Source: Macrophomina tecta
Taxonomy: Eukaryota; Ascomycota; Dothideomycetes; Botryosphaeriales; Botryosphaeriaceae
NCBI GenBank assembly: GCA_024180945.1
Contig: JAKSGN010000037.1
Coordinates: 2,423,501 to 2,487,500 of the forward strand
Reading direction: 5' to 3'
DNA length: 64,000 nucleotides
The notes beneath the pieces are model-generated. The model was not told the origin of the DNA and did no database searches. It was given only the letters and a program-made list of their open reading frames with translations. Position numbers and translations under genes: made by a program. Positions 36,332 through 48,521 of this stretch are shown in pieces (the stretch's first letter is position 1; every line of letters starts with the position of its first letter).

Positions 36332-39300
36332 TATAAGTAAATAAGTTATAAGTAGAGAATCTTTAGAAGAGTTATATATTCTTAGATATAAATTTTTAGT
36401 AGTATAGGATTTACCCCTTAGTAGTATTATATACTAGAGGCCCGTGCATAGTATATAATAAGTATATAGAACGCATGGTATAAGTACTCTAAAGATATAT
36501 TAGGGTTTATTATTCTAATACTATTCCCCTCTCTAGTAGAAATTGCCCTAATTTCTATTAGAAGATACTATATTAGTACTTTATTAAAAAGTCTTTAGTA
36601 AGAAAAAAGAGTGCACCTAATTACTATATAAAGTATAGTATTATATATTAGCTATAGATATTATATAGTAAGGTAAATTAGTCGTATTATATAGCTATTA
36701 TTATAAATAATAAATAAAGAATAATAAATTAATAAAAAAATAAGAAAATATATTACTAAGCGATTATTAGTAATACTAATAATATACTATATATATAAAA
36801 GATATAGATAATAGTATATTAGTATAGTTTTTTCTTTATTATTAGATATTATTACTATTAAGAATAATAAAAGTTAGTCTTATATAATGATACTAGCGAA
36901 TATACTAATTAGTAACTTATATATACTAATAATACTTATAGAATATAAGGTTATTTTTTTAATAGCTTTAATAAATATAATAACTCTCTATACTTTTCTA
37001 GATTTTTATAGTTTAGATCTAGCTTTTCTTTTTTAACTAAAGTATCTTTAACTAATATTAACTCTTTTTATTACCCCTCTCTTCTAAATAACTATTACTA
37101 TATAGACCCCTTTTAGCTTTATTTACTTAGATTATTTCTATAATAAGCTTTTATAGATATTTATTATAGATAATATAGTAAAGCTTCTTTTTTATCTTTA
37201 GCTACAGCCTAGTTTAATAGTAGTATACTATATATATTACGTATACTACTAGGGCACGATATGCTACCACGAAGGTAAAGTATAAATTAATTTTATGCCT
37301 ATAGAGCTTCTTAGAGAGCTTCGCTAGATTTACTTTAAGAATCTACCCTATACTAAGTATAATTAATATATAAAGAGTAATTATAAATATACTCTAATAA
37401 GTATACTTTTTTTCTACTTTTTTATACTTTTTATATACTTTTATACTACTTATATTCGTTACTAATAATAAAATTTATTTTAGATTTTTTCTTAATTCTA
37501 TTGCACTACTAATCTACTATTATTCTATTATAATAACTTCGATAGTACCCCTAATAAGAAGATACTAGAGTTTATAGAAAAGAATATACTTACGTTATAT
37601 AAATATACTAGTACGTTAGAAGAGGTAGTATTAATATATAAAAAGTAAAAAATAAAAAAGATTATAGCTACTAGTAACTATAATAACTAGTAGTATATAT
37701 ATAATATATCACGCTTAGAGGATTAGTAGTATTATTAGACTAGATTAAATAGAATTAGCTTAATAAAGCTAATTAATAAAGTAGTAAATAAGAAGTTTAA
37801 GAATAAATACTTTACATAAATATCTAATATAAATAAGAGATAATTCTAGTATAAGTTAAATATAAAGCAGATACTTTTCTAGAGTCTTTTTTTATAAATT
37901 AAGTATTTTTTTTAATATTTCTTTTTATTTTTTAATTCTAGAAAGCGCCCTTACTATAGCTTACTTATAGTCTATATTTCGTCTATATTTTACTTATATT
38001 TTAGCTAGGTATTTTAGAAAATAGAGTTTTTTTTAAAATAATTTTATAAAAGCTCTTTATAATTATCTAACTTCTTTTTCTACTTTTATTTATTATATTT
38101 ATAGGGCTAGCTAAGCTATTTAAGTAGATATTATCTTAGTAGCTTTTCTTTATAGACTACTATAGCTTTAACTTTTTAGTATTTACTATTATTAATTTCT
38201 TCGACTAGTAGCGGTTAGAATTCTAGTCTAGCTATATATACTTCTAGTAATATAACATTAAAAATATTATATAGCTAGAATATAGATTATAGTAGGTCTA
38301 AATAATAGACCTAAGAGCTAATTTTTTTTAGAATCTAAAATAGCTTTAAATAATAGTTATTAAGCTTCTTATAAGGCTATTTAGTTTTAATATTTCTTAT
38401 TAAAAAAAGGACTAGTTATTTAATATTAAAATATATTTTAGTTTAGTTCTAGTTAGAGTATTTTATTTAGAGCTTCTAGAAGTATTTAGGAAATTTTATA
38501 GCTAATTTTTATACTTTATATATACTTTTTATATACTTTTTAGCTACTTTAACTAATTTAGTTAAGAAATTTCTTTTAAGATTATTCTAAACTCTATTTT
38601 AGAAGTTAGATTCTACTTCTATATCTAGTTAAACTAGTATAAAGCCTATAAAAGAATAAATTTTCTAGTTATAGATATATAAAGTCTACTAAAGAAGCTT
38701 TATCTAGTCTAACTAGTTCTAAAAAATATAATAGTATAGATATATTTCTAACTTTTAATTTTATCTCTTTATTTAGCTATTTATCTATGGGTAAAAGAAG
38801 GTATTTAGTTTATACTTAATTCTAAGATTATAGTATAATTTACTCTAAAACTAGCTTATAAATATTAAGCTCCTATCTAAGACTAGGCTATTAGGCAGTC
38901 TAAATTATATAAAAATATTATTTATAATAAAATCTATAAGTATTACTCTATTAATTATCTTTCTAACTAGTAGATAATATATATATTTAGTAAAATAATT
39001 AATAAGTATAAGAACTATATTATATACTTAGCTATCTTACTCTATAGATTCTAGTAAGTCTATAATAAAATTAAGAAAGTAGTATTTATAGAATTAAGTA
39101 GCTACTAATAGTAACTATAATAACTTATAAGGCTTATACTAGTAAGTCTTATTATATTAGTAGATATTATAGCTTTATACGTATTTTTTAATATTTATAG
39201 TAATATCTTTCTAGTAGTACTTTCTAGAGAGTATTTTTTAGATATAGTAGATACTATAATAGCTACTACTTAGATTATTATAATTTCTAAGTAGGATTTT

Positions 39301-40348
39301 CTTATATAGTAAAGTATATTTTAATATATATATCTACTTTTTATAGCGTAAGAGTTCTTACTTATCGATTATATACTAATTATATACTAAAAGTACTCTT
39401 TTTATAAGCTATTCTCGTATATCTACGTAAAAGGTATCCCTTTATTACTTAGTATAAATAAAATTAACTAGCGATTTAGAAGTAGCTTTAAATACTATTT
39501 TAGTTATAGTAGCTACTATTACTATAAACTAAAATATAAAACTTTATACTAAGCTTATACTAGCTCCCATATAGCGAGTATATACTAAAGATTCTAGACC
39601 TCTATAAGTAAACTCGTTATACTTTATATAAGTAATAAAATAGACTAAAATAGTTTAGTAATTACTATTACTATTTATATATAGATTTTTTTATACTCTT
39701 AGCCAGGGTTCTTAGTAGTATATAGAGGTTTTTCTAACCCCTAAATCTAGAGTTTATATTATAGTATAGATAATATAGTATTAAGATAGATACGCTTATT
39801 ATTCTTTTTAAAGCTAAGAGTATAGTTAAAATACCTTAAAAGAATATTCGCTAGATTAGACTTACCTAGCTTATATTTAATATTAAAATTGAATTTAGCT
39901 AAGACTTTAGTATACTAAGCCTATTAAGCTATAAGACTCTTAGTTATTATAAAATAATATAGATTATTATAATTAAATAATACTTATACTAGTATTTATA
40001 TATATACTAAATAAGATTTCTAATACTTAAAATACTATATAATTATATAAAGTTTTTTATTATAGGTATTATATTATATATTAGCACTAGCAAACTTATA
40101 GCTAAAATATATAATAGAGTACTAATAGTGCTAATTACCCTCTTTATCTAGTAGTTAGAGAAGAATACCACTATAGATATAGTCTAATATATTAGTAATT
40201 AATATAACTAGAAGATTTAACTTATAGTACTATAGTATAAAAGTCTATATAAAGTATATTTTTAGTCTACTAAATATCTATTTCGCTTCTATAAACTACT
40301 TCTAGAGCTTATATTATTTAGTTAGTCTTTTTTTTAATACTCGTTTAG
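36332..40348 (-). mobile_element. Gypsy-2c, truncated inverted copy of Gypsy-2
   Basis: 3' LTR at 36332-36520, polypurine complement CTATTCCCCTCTC, 3' region to about 37.5 kb, then minus-strand chromodomain, integrase and RNase H remnants colinear with 28.7-25.9 kb of Gypsy-2a. It ends at 40348, where Gypsy-3b begins (CTAAA, equal to about 25905 of Gypsy-2a); the reverse transcriptase, protease and gag part is missing. It carries empty target sites for Copia-1a, Gypsy-2a and Pogo-1 and so served as a reference for those insertions. Confidence 0.85.
37500..40348 (-). pseudogene. Gypsy-2c pol remnant (chromodomain, integrase, RNase H)
   Basis: Inverse of 25.9-28.7 kb. The order on the minus strand is RNase H near 40.3-39.9 kb, integrase about 39.4-38.6 kb, chromodomain about 38.2 kb, then a tail. 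Stop-ridden throughout. It has no reverse transcriptase because the element is broken at 40348. Confidence 0.75.
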
Positions 40349-40589
40349 TATTATAGTCTGGAAGCCTAGTAATAAAAAAAGCCTTAGAGAAACCTCGGCT
40401 ATAACTAATAAATAGACTTATATCTATATAGGTATAAGTATTATATAACTTTACTTAATTTATATATTTAAATAGACTTTATTTTCTTTTCTCTTTTCTT
40501 CTTTCTTCTTCTTTTTTTTCTTAAGTTTTAGCTTTTTATATATAGTATAATAAATCTTTTAGTAATTATTCTAAGGTTAAGCCTTAATA
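40349..40589 (+). repeat. Gypsy-3b 5' LTR
   Basis: TATTATAGTCTGGAAGCC ... GGTTAAGCCTTAATA. Carries the recurring palindrome at 40416-40439. Confidence 0.88.
40416..40439. repeat. recurring 24-bp palindrome in the Gypsy-3b left LTR
   Basis: Arms ACTTATATCTA and TAGGTATAAGT with centre TA. Confidence 0.8.
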
Positions 40590-40628
40590 TTAGCTAAAAC
40601 TTTATACCTAAGGAACTTATTAAATACG

Positions 40629-40709
40629 GAATTACTAAATAGTAAAGACGGTTATATACCGGTCTTACGAAATTACTAAATAGTAAAGGTAGTTATATAC
40701 TAGCCTTAC
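40629..40709 (+). repeat. 41-bp tandem repeat in the Gypsy-3b leader, about two units
   Basis: Two inverted equivalents of the repeat at 23900-24056, each containing GAA(A)TTACTAAATAGTAAAG and TTATATAC. Confidence 0.75.
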
Positions 40710-40759
40710 TAGAATTACTAAAATTACTAGAACTATTAAAATAAATACTTAAGAATAAG

Positions 40760-43700
40760 TGTAAGAGTAGTAGGCTTAGAAGTAGCACCCTTAGAAGTCT
40801 TAAGAAATAATATAGTTATTATAATAAATAATATCTTAAATTACCTTTTTAGTACGCAAGGTAGATTAGCTAAAAGAAGAAAATATAACTAATACTATAT
40901 TATTAAAAGACGAGCCCCGAGATACTAGCTAACTAATATAAGAATAAAACTATATAACCTTACGTTAGTAAAATTAGCCTACTAAGAACCTTAGCCCTCT
41001 TACTAAATTTTTAGATAATAGAAATAAGCTAGAACCTTAGATCTTCTAAGTATAGATAAAGCTCCTAGTAGACTATACTAGTTATACTAAAGCTACAAAA
41101 TTCTTTATACTCTATAACTAGCTTAGAGGCGAGGTAGCATGATAGCTATAGCTATAGATATAGACTAGTATTAATACGAGTAGTATAACTACTTAGTATT
41201 TACTAGATTAGCTACGCCTATTTTTTAGTAACCCCTATATATAGGAGAAGGCTTAGTATAAGCTATATAAGCTACGCTAAACTAATAAGCCTTTTATAAA
41301 ATAATTTACTAAATTCCGTAAGCTAGTGCTTAAAGCTAGAGAAATAAGCTAGTTAGATAAGATTCTTAGAAGTTATCTTAAAGCCGGCCTAAGCTAGAAG
41401 CTTTAGTATAGTATAATTAGCCTTAGAAGTATAAGCTAGTTCTTTAAGGACTACTATACTAAACTAAAGTATATTAGTAATTAGCTAGAGGTATTTAATC
41501 TATATAATAATAGAAGAAAGACTTAGGAAGGCTAGTAGCGAGGCTAAAATAAGATTAGCTTAGTAGAATTTAAGTAGTTAAAACTAACGTTGCTCTAATA
41601 TAATAATATAGACTAGGAGCCTACTAGATTAGCTAAGGTAGCCTAGGGGCACCGTACTAAATAGGTAAATACCTAAGAAATATAAAAGTATAGAGAAGAG
41701 GACTACTACTACCATTATAGTAACTTTATATACCGCATTAGCTAATACCCCTAGTGGCTACTACGGAAGCCCGAGCATCTAGTAAGACTAGCCTAATAAG
41801 AAGAGCCTAAGAAACTAGAGTTAAAGAAGATAGAAGATTATAATATCTCTTTATAGTATTTAGAAAATAAGTAGCTTCTACTAAAGACGTAGATAGGAGC
41901 CTATAAAGAAGAAAAAATAGATAATATAAGCCAACTAGTAAAGATAGTAATCTAAATTAGAATAAAATTTACTCTTTATATTAGTTTTAGTTAATAAAAA
42001 ATCTTTTAGTAAAGCTCTTACTAATACTAGCTATAAATATTATACTATAATAAGCTATAAGTTTACTAAATATTATAAACTTTCGTATATCTAAATACCC
42101 TTAAGAATACTAGACGGCTTAATACCTACTAAATAGCGAATTATAGAGGTAGCCTAGGTAGAAGTCGATATTAGTAGCTATAATTAAAAATAAATATTCT
42201 TTTATATTATTCTAAGGCTTACTAGCTGTGATATTATACTAGGTAACCCCTAGATAGTATAAGAAAAGATAGTATTAGACTAAAGTAAATAAATAATTAT
42301 CTTTAAGAGCACCGGCTTAGTAGTTACGTAAGATATTAATCTACCTAAGCCCTAAGAAATACTAATTAGAGCATATGTATTCCGCTTCTTATATTAGTAA
42401 TGTAAGAAGAAAGAATACTAAATCTTTACTACGAGCCTCACTAATATTAATAAGGCCCTAAAAGAGAAGGCTCTAATTAATATTAAGGCTAATCTATTAT
42501 ACTAGATAAACTAAAAATAGTATCTTCTATTTAAAAAAAGAGAAGCTAAGAAATTACTATCCTACCAGCCTAGTATTAATTACTATATTAAATTAGAAAA
42601 AGATACTAATAGACGAATACTAAAACTACTATAGAGGCCTTTATATAATATATCCCATAACGAACTCCTAGTACTTCGAAAAATACTAAATAACTACCTT
42701 AATAAAGACTTTATTCGGGTTAGTAACTTACTTATAGCCGCCCCTATCCTCTTTATAAAGAAACTAGAAGGGGGGCTTTATTTTTACTATAATTACTAAG
42801 CCTTAAATCGAATTACTAGAAAGAATCATTACCTATTACCGCTTATTTAGAAGATACTTAACTAGATTAGTAAGACTAAATAGTTTACTAAGCTTAACAT
42901 CGCTACTACCTTCTATAGAATACAGATTAAAGAAGGTAACAAATAGTTTACTATATTTAGAACTCGATTTAGGTTATTTAAATAGCTAGTTACCTTATTT
43001 AGATTAGCTAATATACTAAGTACCTTCTAGTAGTATATTAATTAGATGCTATAGGACTTTTTAGATAACTTTATCTTAGCCTACATTAATAATATTTTAA
43101 TCTTTATAGACGGCTCTTGCAGGGATCACCGCGAGAAAGTTAATAAAGTATTAACTAAATTAGATGCTATAGGTCTCTAGCTCGACCTTAAGAAATACGA
43201 GTTTAAAATCTAGTTAATAAAGTACCTTAGTTATATAATTAAGGTTAGTAAGTGTCTTTAAATAGATCTAGAAAAGGTCTAAGTAATCTAAGAATAGACG
43301 GCACTAACTACTATTAAAGAAGTATAAGGCTTTCTTAGATTTACTAACTTTTATAGGCGATTTATTAAGGAATTTTCTAGCCTAACGCACCCCCTAATTA
43401 CGCTTACTAAGAAGGGTATAGTTTTTTAATAGAATGAAGAGGCTAATATGGCTTTTAAGAAGCTAAAAAAGACTTTTATTACTATACTAGTACTAATATA
43501 ATTTAACTTAAAATAAGAAATAATTCTTATAATAAACTTCTCTAGATACTATACTAGTAGTATTTTTTAGTAATATAATAATAACGGCTTTCTATACTCT
43601 ATAGTATTTTTTTTAAAAAAGAATTTTTTTACTAAATATAACTATCTAATTTACGATAAGGAGCTACTTATAATAGTTAAGTATCTACGCTAATAGAATA

Positions 43701-45600
43701 CTAAATTAAAGGGGTTTAACTAGTTTAAAATCCTTACTAATTATAAGAACCTAGAATATTTTACTACTATAAGAAGGTTATTCGAAAGATAAATTTAGTA
43801 ATAGAGAGAACTTAGCTAATTTTTCTTTATAATTAAATATATACTTAGAATAACTAATAGATTAGTAAATACGCTTATTAGACAGGATTAAGACCTACCT
43901 ATATAGAATATAAATTAAAGACTTAAGTAGAGAATAGTCTAGATACTACTACTAGCCTATTAAAAACTTACCCTTAATACTAAACTAGTAGAAAACCCTA
44001 AGAAATAAGAGAATTAGAATTATAAAGACTTACTATTAATGAACTAAGATAATACTAGGCGGATACTACTAGAATAATATAGATACGACTAGACCCTTTA
44101 AGATTAATAGTAAGAGGTATAGTATTAGAATAATATTTTAAATTAACTAAAGGAGATAGTCTAACGAGAAAATTAAATATTTCTCCCGAACCTATCTAAT
44201 AAGATTAAGGTGTCAGTATTTAAATACTTATTAAACGACTAAGGAAACCTCTTATTTAGGGGAAGAAGATAGGTACTAGATTTAGAACTATTATAAATAT
44301 AGATTATCTAGAAGATATATAACTTACTCCTTATAGTATACCTAGGATAAATCGAGATAGTTAATCTTATAGTAAGGTAATTCTTTTAGCTAAGATTCGT
44401 TAACGATATTTAGAGATTCTACCGAAACTATAATATCTATAGTAGAACTAAGATCTAGAGAGATAGAAAATAAGAACTTCTTAAACTACTACTAGTACTA
44501 GATAGATAGTAGTGCGAGATCTTAATTAACTTTATTAGGCTACTTCTATTAAGTAATAGCTATAAGATGCTTATAGTAATAACTAATTAATTAAGTAAAG
44601 AAGTTATTCTTAAGGTATATATAAATTTAGAAATAAAAACTATTATAAGACTTTTTATTAGTCGTTTCTATTAGGACTATAGAATACTAGCGGCTATCGT
44701 ATTAGATAAAGAGACGTAATTTATTAGTCTATTATAGTAATAGATTTATTAGTTACTTAAGATTAAGTAGCGGATATTAACTACATATTATTCTTAAATA
44801 GATGGTTTAATAAAATAAATAAATACTGAGGTAGTATAGAAGCTAGCCTTATTTATAAGTTACTATTAATATAATTTAGTAGACTAGTTACCGGTTATCT
44901 AGTTAGTACTAAATAGGAAAATATTAATAGTTACTTAAATAAGTCTCTTTTTTCTCTTTTACGATTACTATCTTAAGCCGCTTAAGTTACCTAAAAATAT
45001 ATAGCTAAGTAGCTAGTAGAGATAGTCTCTAGTAGCTAAGGCCGAGGCTATTATTATAAAGATTAAGAAGGTTATAAATTAGGCGTAAGCGTTAATAGTA
45101 GAGACTTAATAGAAGTAAGAATATTAAGTAAATTAGTAATAGAACCCCTTACTAGTATATAAAGTAGATAATAAAGTATAGCTAAGTCTTAAGAATCTAC
45201 TAATAGACTAGCTAAGTAAGAAACTCGATAATAAGGCGACTAAATTTATTATTACTAAGGTAATTAGATTCTATAGCTATAAACTAGATATACTTAATAT
45301 AGTCTATAACGTCTTTAATATAGATCTTTTTAGACTAGCTAGGACGGACCCTTTACTAAGCTAGATTTAAGATAATTACTAGCTACTATTTATTTAAGTA
45401 GATAGCTAAGACGAATAGATAGTAGAAGTAATTCTAGGTAAATAAATAGCTAAGAAACTAGGGTAATAGTAGTACTAACTATAGTATTAAGTTAAATAGA
45501 AAGACTATATAAGGCCTTTATAGAAGTTTATAACTACTCTTAAAGATATAATAGTACTTAATATCTATATAGAGAAAAAAGAAAAGAAAAGATAAGCGGT
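40760..45600 (+). pseudogene. Gypsy-3b gag-pol, inactivated
   Basis: Gag about 40.8-41.9 kb (read-through DLLSIDKAPSRLYQLYQSYK; a putative nucleic-acid-binding stretch near 41.7 kb without intact Cys). Protease about 42.0-42.3 kb. Reverse transcriptase about 42.5-43.2 kb, ending in LDNFILAYINNILIFIDGS near 43.05-43.12 kb, a YIDD box with both Asp changed to Asn. RNase H about 43.5-43.9 kb, integrase about 44.4-45.1 kb. Chromodomain about 45.41-45.56 kb (EQIVEVILGKQIAKK, QYQVKQKDYIRPLQKF). Stops mainly replace Gln and Trp. Confidence 0.83.
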
Positions 45601-46072
45601 TTAGCCTAGCTAAAGCTAGGTTTAATCTAGGTAATATTAATTCTTTCTATTAACTTATAGAGAATAGTAATCTATTAGAATTAGCCCTATAAGATAGCTA
45701 CCTATTAGAGTAGTCTAGTACTAGGTTACTTAGTTAGGTATTATAGACTACTAGATAAAATTCGCTAGCGCCGGATAACTTTTTTTTATTTAACTAATAA
45801 GCCCTTAATTTAATAACTAGCTAACTTAACCCTATAGTTTCTAGTCGACTCTAAGATATTACTATCTTAACATAGTTATACATAATATATATATTACTAA
45901 TTAGCTAAGTTTCTAACTATACTATATAGCTATTATTAAATATTAGAATTATTGTTTTACCTTATATATCTTCTTAAATAATAAAAATACGACTGTCCTA
46001 ACTAAGAATTAAACTTAGAATAAACTAAAAAAAAAAAAAGGAGGAGGAAAGAAGAAGAAAAAGAAGACGTAA

Positions 46073-46307
46073 TATTATAGTCTAGAAGCCTAGTAATAAA
46101 GAAAGCCTTAGAGAAATCTTAGCTATAACTAATAAATAAACTTATATCTACGTAGATATAAGTATTATATAACTTTACCTAATTTATATATTTAAATAGA
46201 TTTTACTTTTTTTTTTCTTCTTTTTTCTTCTTCTTTTCTTAAGTTTTAGCTTCTTATATATAGTGTAATAAATCTTTTAGCGATTATTCTAAGGTTAAGT
46301 CTTAATA
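46073..46307 (+). repeat. Gypsy-3b 3' LTR
   Basis: Partner of 40349-40589. The palindrome here (46140-46163) has ACTTATATCTA and TAGATATAAGT arms. Confidence 0.87.
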
Positions 46308-46399
46308 GCTATTAGCTTTAGAATATAATAATAAGCTTTAAATACTTAAGACTAAAGTAACTAAAGTGGGATATTCTAAGAAAAATAAAAAATCTATAA

Positions 46400-48438
46400 T
46401 AATAAAGAGTATTTTAGACACTAACTAATCCTAGATAGATAATAAATTAGATATAAAAGACTTTAAGCTCTAGACTAATATATAAGATATTTTTAGTCTA
46501 GACTTTAATAAGAACCTAGTACGGGCGATATAAAAGTAGCTAAACTATACTAGTAAAAAGAAAAGATCTATATCTAATAAAAATATTAGAAAGAAGTACC
46601 TAGGTACTATTAAAAAATTTAGACCTAAACGTATCTAGAAAATTAATAATAATAAAATAAAAAGAATACTAGAAGAATAAGTAAGAAAAGTAAAGAATTT
46701 TATACAAAGTAAGCTAAGTACTAGTATAAAGCCTTCGCGTAATTAATATACGTCTAAGGGCTATAAAATAAGCTCGAAAAGATCGTAGATCTTATTTACT
46801 ATAGAAAATTAGCTAGAGAATATAGAATCGATTATTAGCCTAGCTATATAAAGGCTATTTAAGGTAATAAAGCTATATAAAAAGCTTTTTCGAGTATATA
46901 CTAAATAGAATAAGATATATAACGCGGTAAAGAAAGCTTAAAGCTCTAAATATAAAGTAATATACTAGATATAACTAGTAAAAGTAGCTTAGCTATACTT
47001 CTAAAAAATAAAACCTTAAGAAGTAGTGATATCGTAACTAATAACTATAAACTTAATAATAAGTCTAGAAAGAATAAGTAGCTTAAAAGCTTATAATTTA
47101 TATAATATAATAGATTAAGTACTAATAATAAAGACTTATCTCGTTAGTAGAGATTTAGTAGGCCTATATATAAATTAGATAATTAATATTCTCTTTAATA
47201 CTAGGTTAGAAGTAAATATAATTTCTAGAAGTATAACTAAGAAATATAGCCTCTTTATAGAAATTCTACTAAAAAGAATTAAAATCTATAAGGTTATATT
47301 TATTATAGGTCTAGCGATAGACTTTATTAAATTTATTTTATTTATCTATTTATAGCTTAGATTATCGAACTTTCTAGTTATCTTTTTTATACTAGAGTAT
47401 AGTAGTATTAATACTATTATTAGTACTCTATAAATATAGTTCGCTAGCTTCGGGCTATAGTATTAGACTAATAGAAGAGTTTTATATTAGGTATACTTAA
47501 TACTAAATAAGACAAAGATTATCTTCTATATAAATTAGTATAATAAATCGCTTAGCTACTAAAAGATTAATATTTAGCTAAGAATTAAAAAAGTAGATAA
47601 TAAAGATAATAAGAAGTATTTAAAAGACTAAGTAGAACTAGGTATATAGAAGCCTAGACCTATATAGTAACTATAAAAAAGAATAAAGTCCTAGTAGAAG
47701 CTAGTAATATAAAGTTATAAATATAGTATTTCACGCCGGTATATATAGAGAATAAAAATAAAGACCCTCTAGAAGAATTAGTTAAAGTAAAGAAAGATAT
47801 TAAGATATTAGAAGACTTATATCTAGTTAGATATAAATCTCTAGTTTATACGTGCGGAGACTTATATCTTACTAGGTATAAGTCTTCTACTAAGAATAAG
47901 CTAAGCCTTAAGTACTCTTCTATAGATAAGTATAATAAGTAGCGCTCGTAGATAAATGATAATTTTTCTTTATCTCTCTTTACCTTAACCCGTTTTAATA
48001 AGTTATTAATTATAAACGACTTATTTTAGCGAAGAAAATTTAAAAAACTAAAAGAAAAGCTAGTTCTCTAGAAAAACTAAAAAAAATAAGTAAGTACGAT
48101 ATATAAGAGAAAAGCTAATAAAGTATAACTAATAGGCGATTCTAATCTAAATAGAAGCATATCTAAGATAAACTAGCTTTAGAAGTAAGAGGCTATTAAA
48201 TAGAAAAAAGCTATTTTAGCTAGACTACTAGATAGCCCCTATAATTATCTAATTACTAAGAAGTTTAGTAAACTAGTAAGAAAAGCTTACCTAATTCTAG
48301 AGTAAATTAAAAAACTAAATATTAGTAATATAGTAACTAAATAAGAAAAAGAGCTACTAATTAAGATACTCTTTAACTATAAGTAAGTATTATTCTAGAC
48401 TTTTAAAGAAAAAGATAAAATAAATAATAAAATTATAC
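46400..48438 (+). pseudogene. Gypsy-4 gag/protease/RT start
   Basis: Read-through translation gives a Gag-like, Lys- and Gln-rich protein and a protease-like region near 47.2-47.4 kb (hydrophobic SSYLFYTRVQQYQYYYQ-type strands). A domain with two hairpin motifs lies at 47.8-47.9 kb, and then the start of the RT polypeptide up to the pogo insertion. Assignments here rest mainly on position. In-frame stops are frequent. Confidence 0.5.
47815..47883. repeat. two more copies of the recurring palindrome inside Gypsy-4
   Basis: 47815-47838 has arms ACTTATATCTA and TAGATATAAAT; 47860-47883 has arms ACTTATATCTT and TAGGTATAAGT. They are 45 bases apart, head to tail. Confidence 0.7.
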
Positions 48439-48440
48439 TA

Positions 48441-48502
48441 ACGTGTTTCACCACTCAGTGGGCCACACCAGTCAGTGGGCCACCCCACCAACACCAAAAC
48501 GC
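48441..48502. repeat. Pogo-2 left TIR
   Basis: Begins ACGTGTTTCACCACTCAGTG and contains CAGTGGGCCAC twice, 17 bases apart, a likely double transposase-binding site. Confidence 0.95.
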
Positions 48503-48521
48503 GTCCTCGTGCAAATCAACA

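Larger units (their letters stand above)
40349..46307 (+). mobile_element. Gypsy-3b, full-length chromovirus with mismatched flanks
   Basis: LTRs at 40349-40589 (241) and 46073-46307 (235). The polypurine tract at about 46028-46072 (AAAAGGAGGAGGAAAGAAGA) directly adjoins the right LTR. The five bases before it are TTTAG and after it GCTAT, so there is no target duplication. The left flank is Gypsy-2c and the right flank is Gypsy-4. Confidence 0.88.

Noticed and set aside
1200..48000. A regional centromere
   Set aside because: RIP-degraded nested retrotransposons fit, but nothing in the sequence alone separates a centromere from an ordinary heterochromatic block; CENP-A data would decide.
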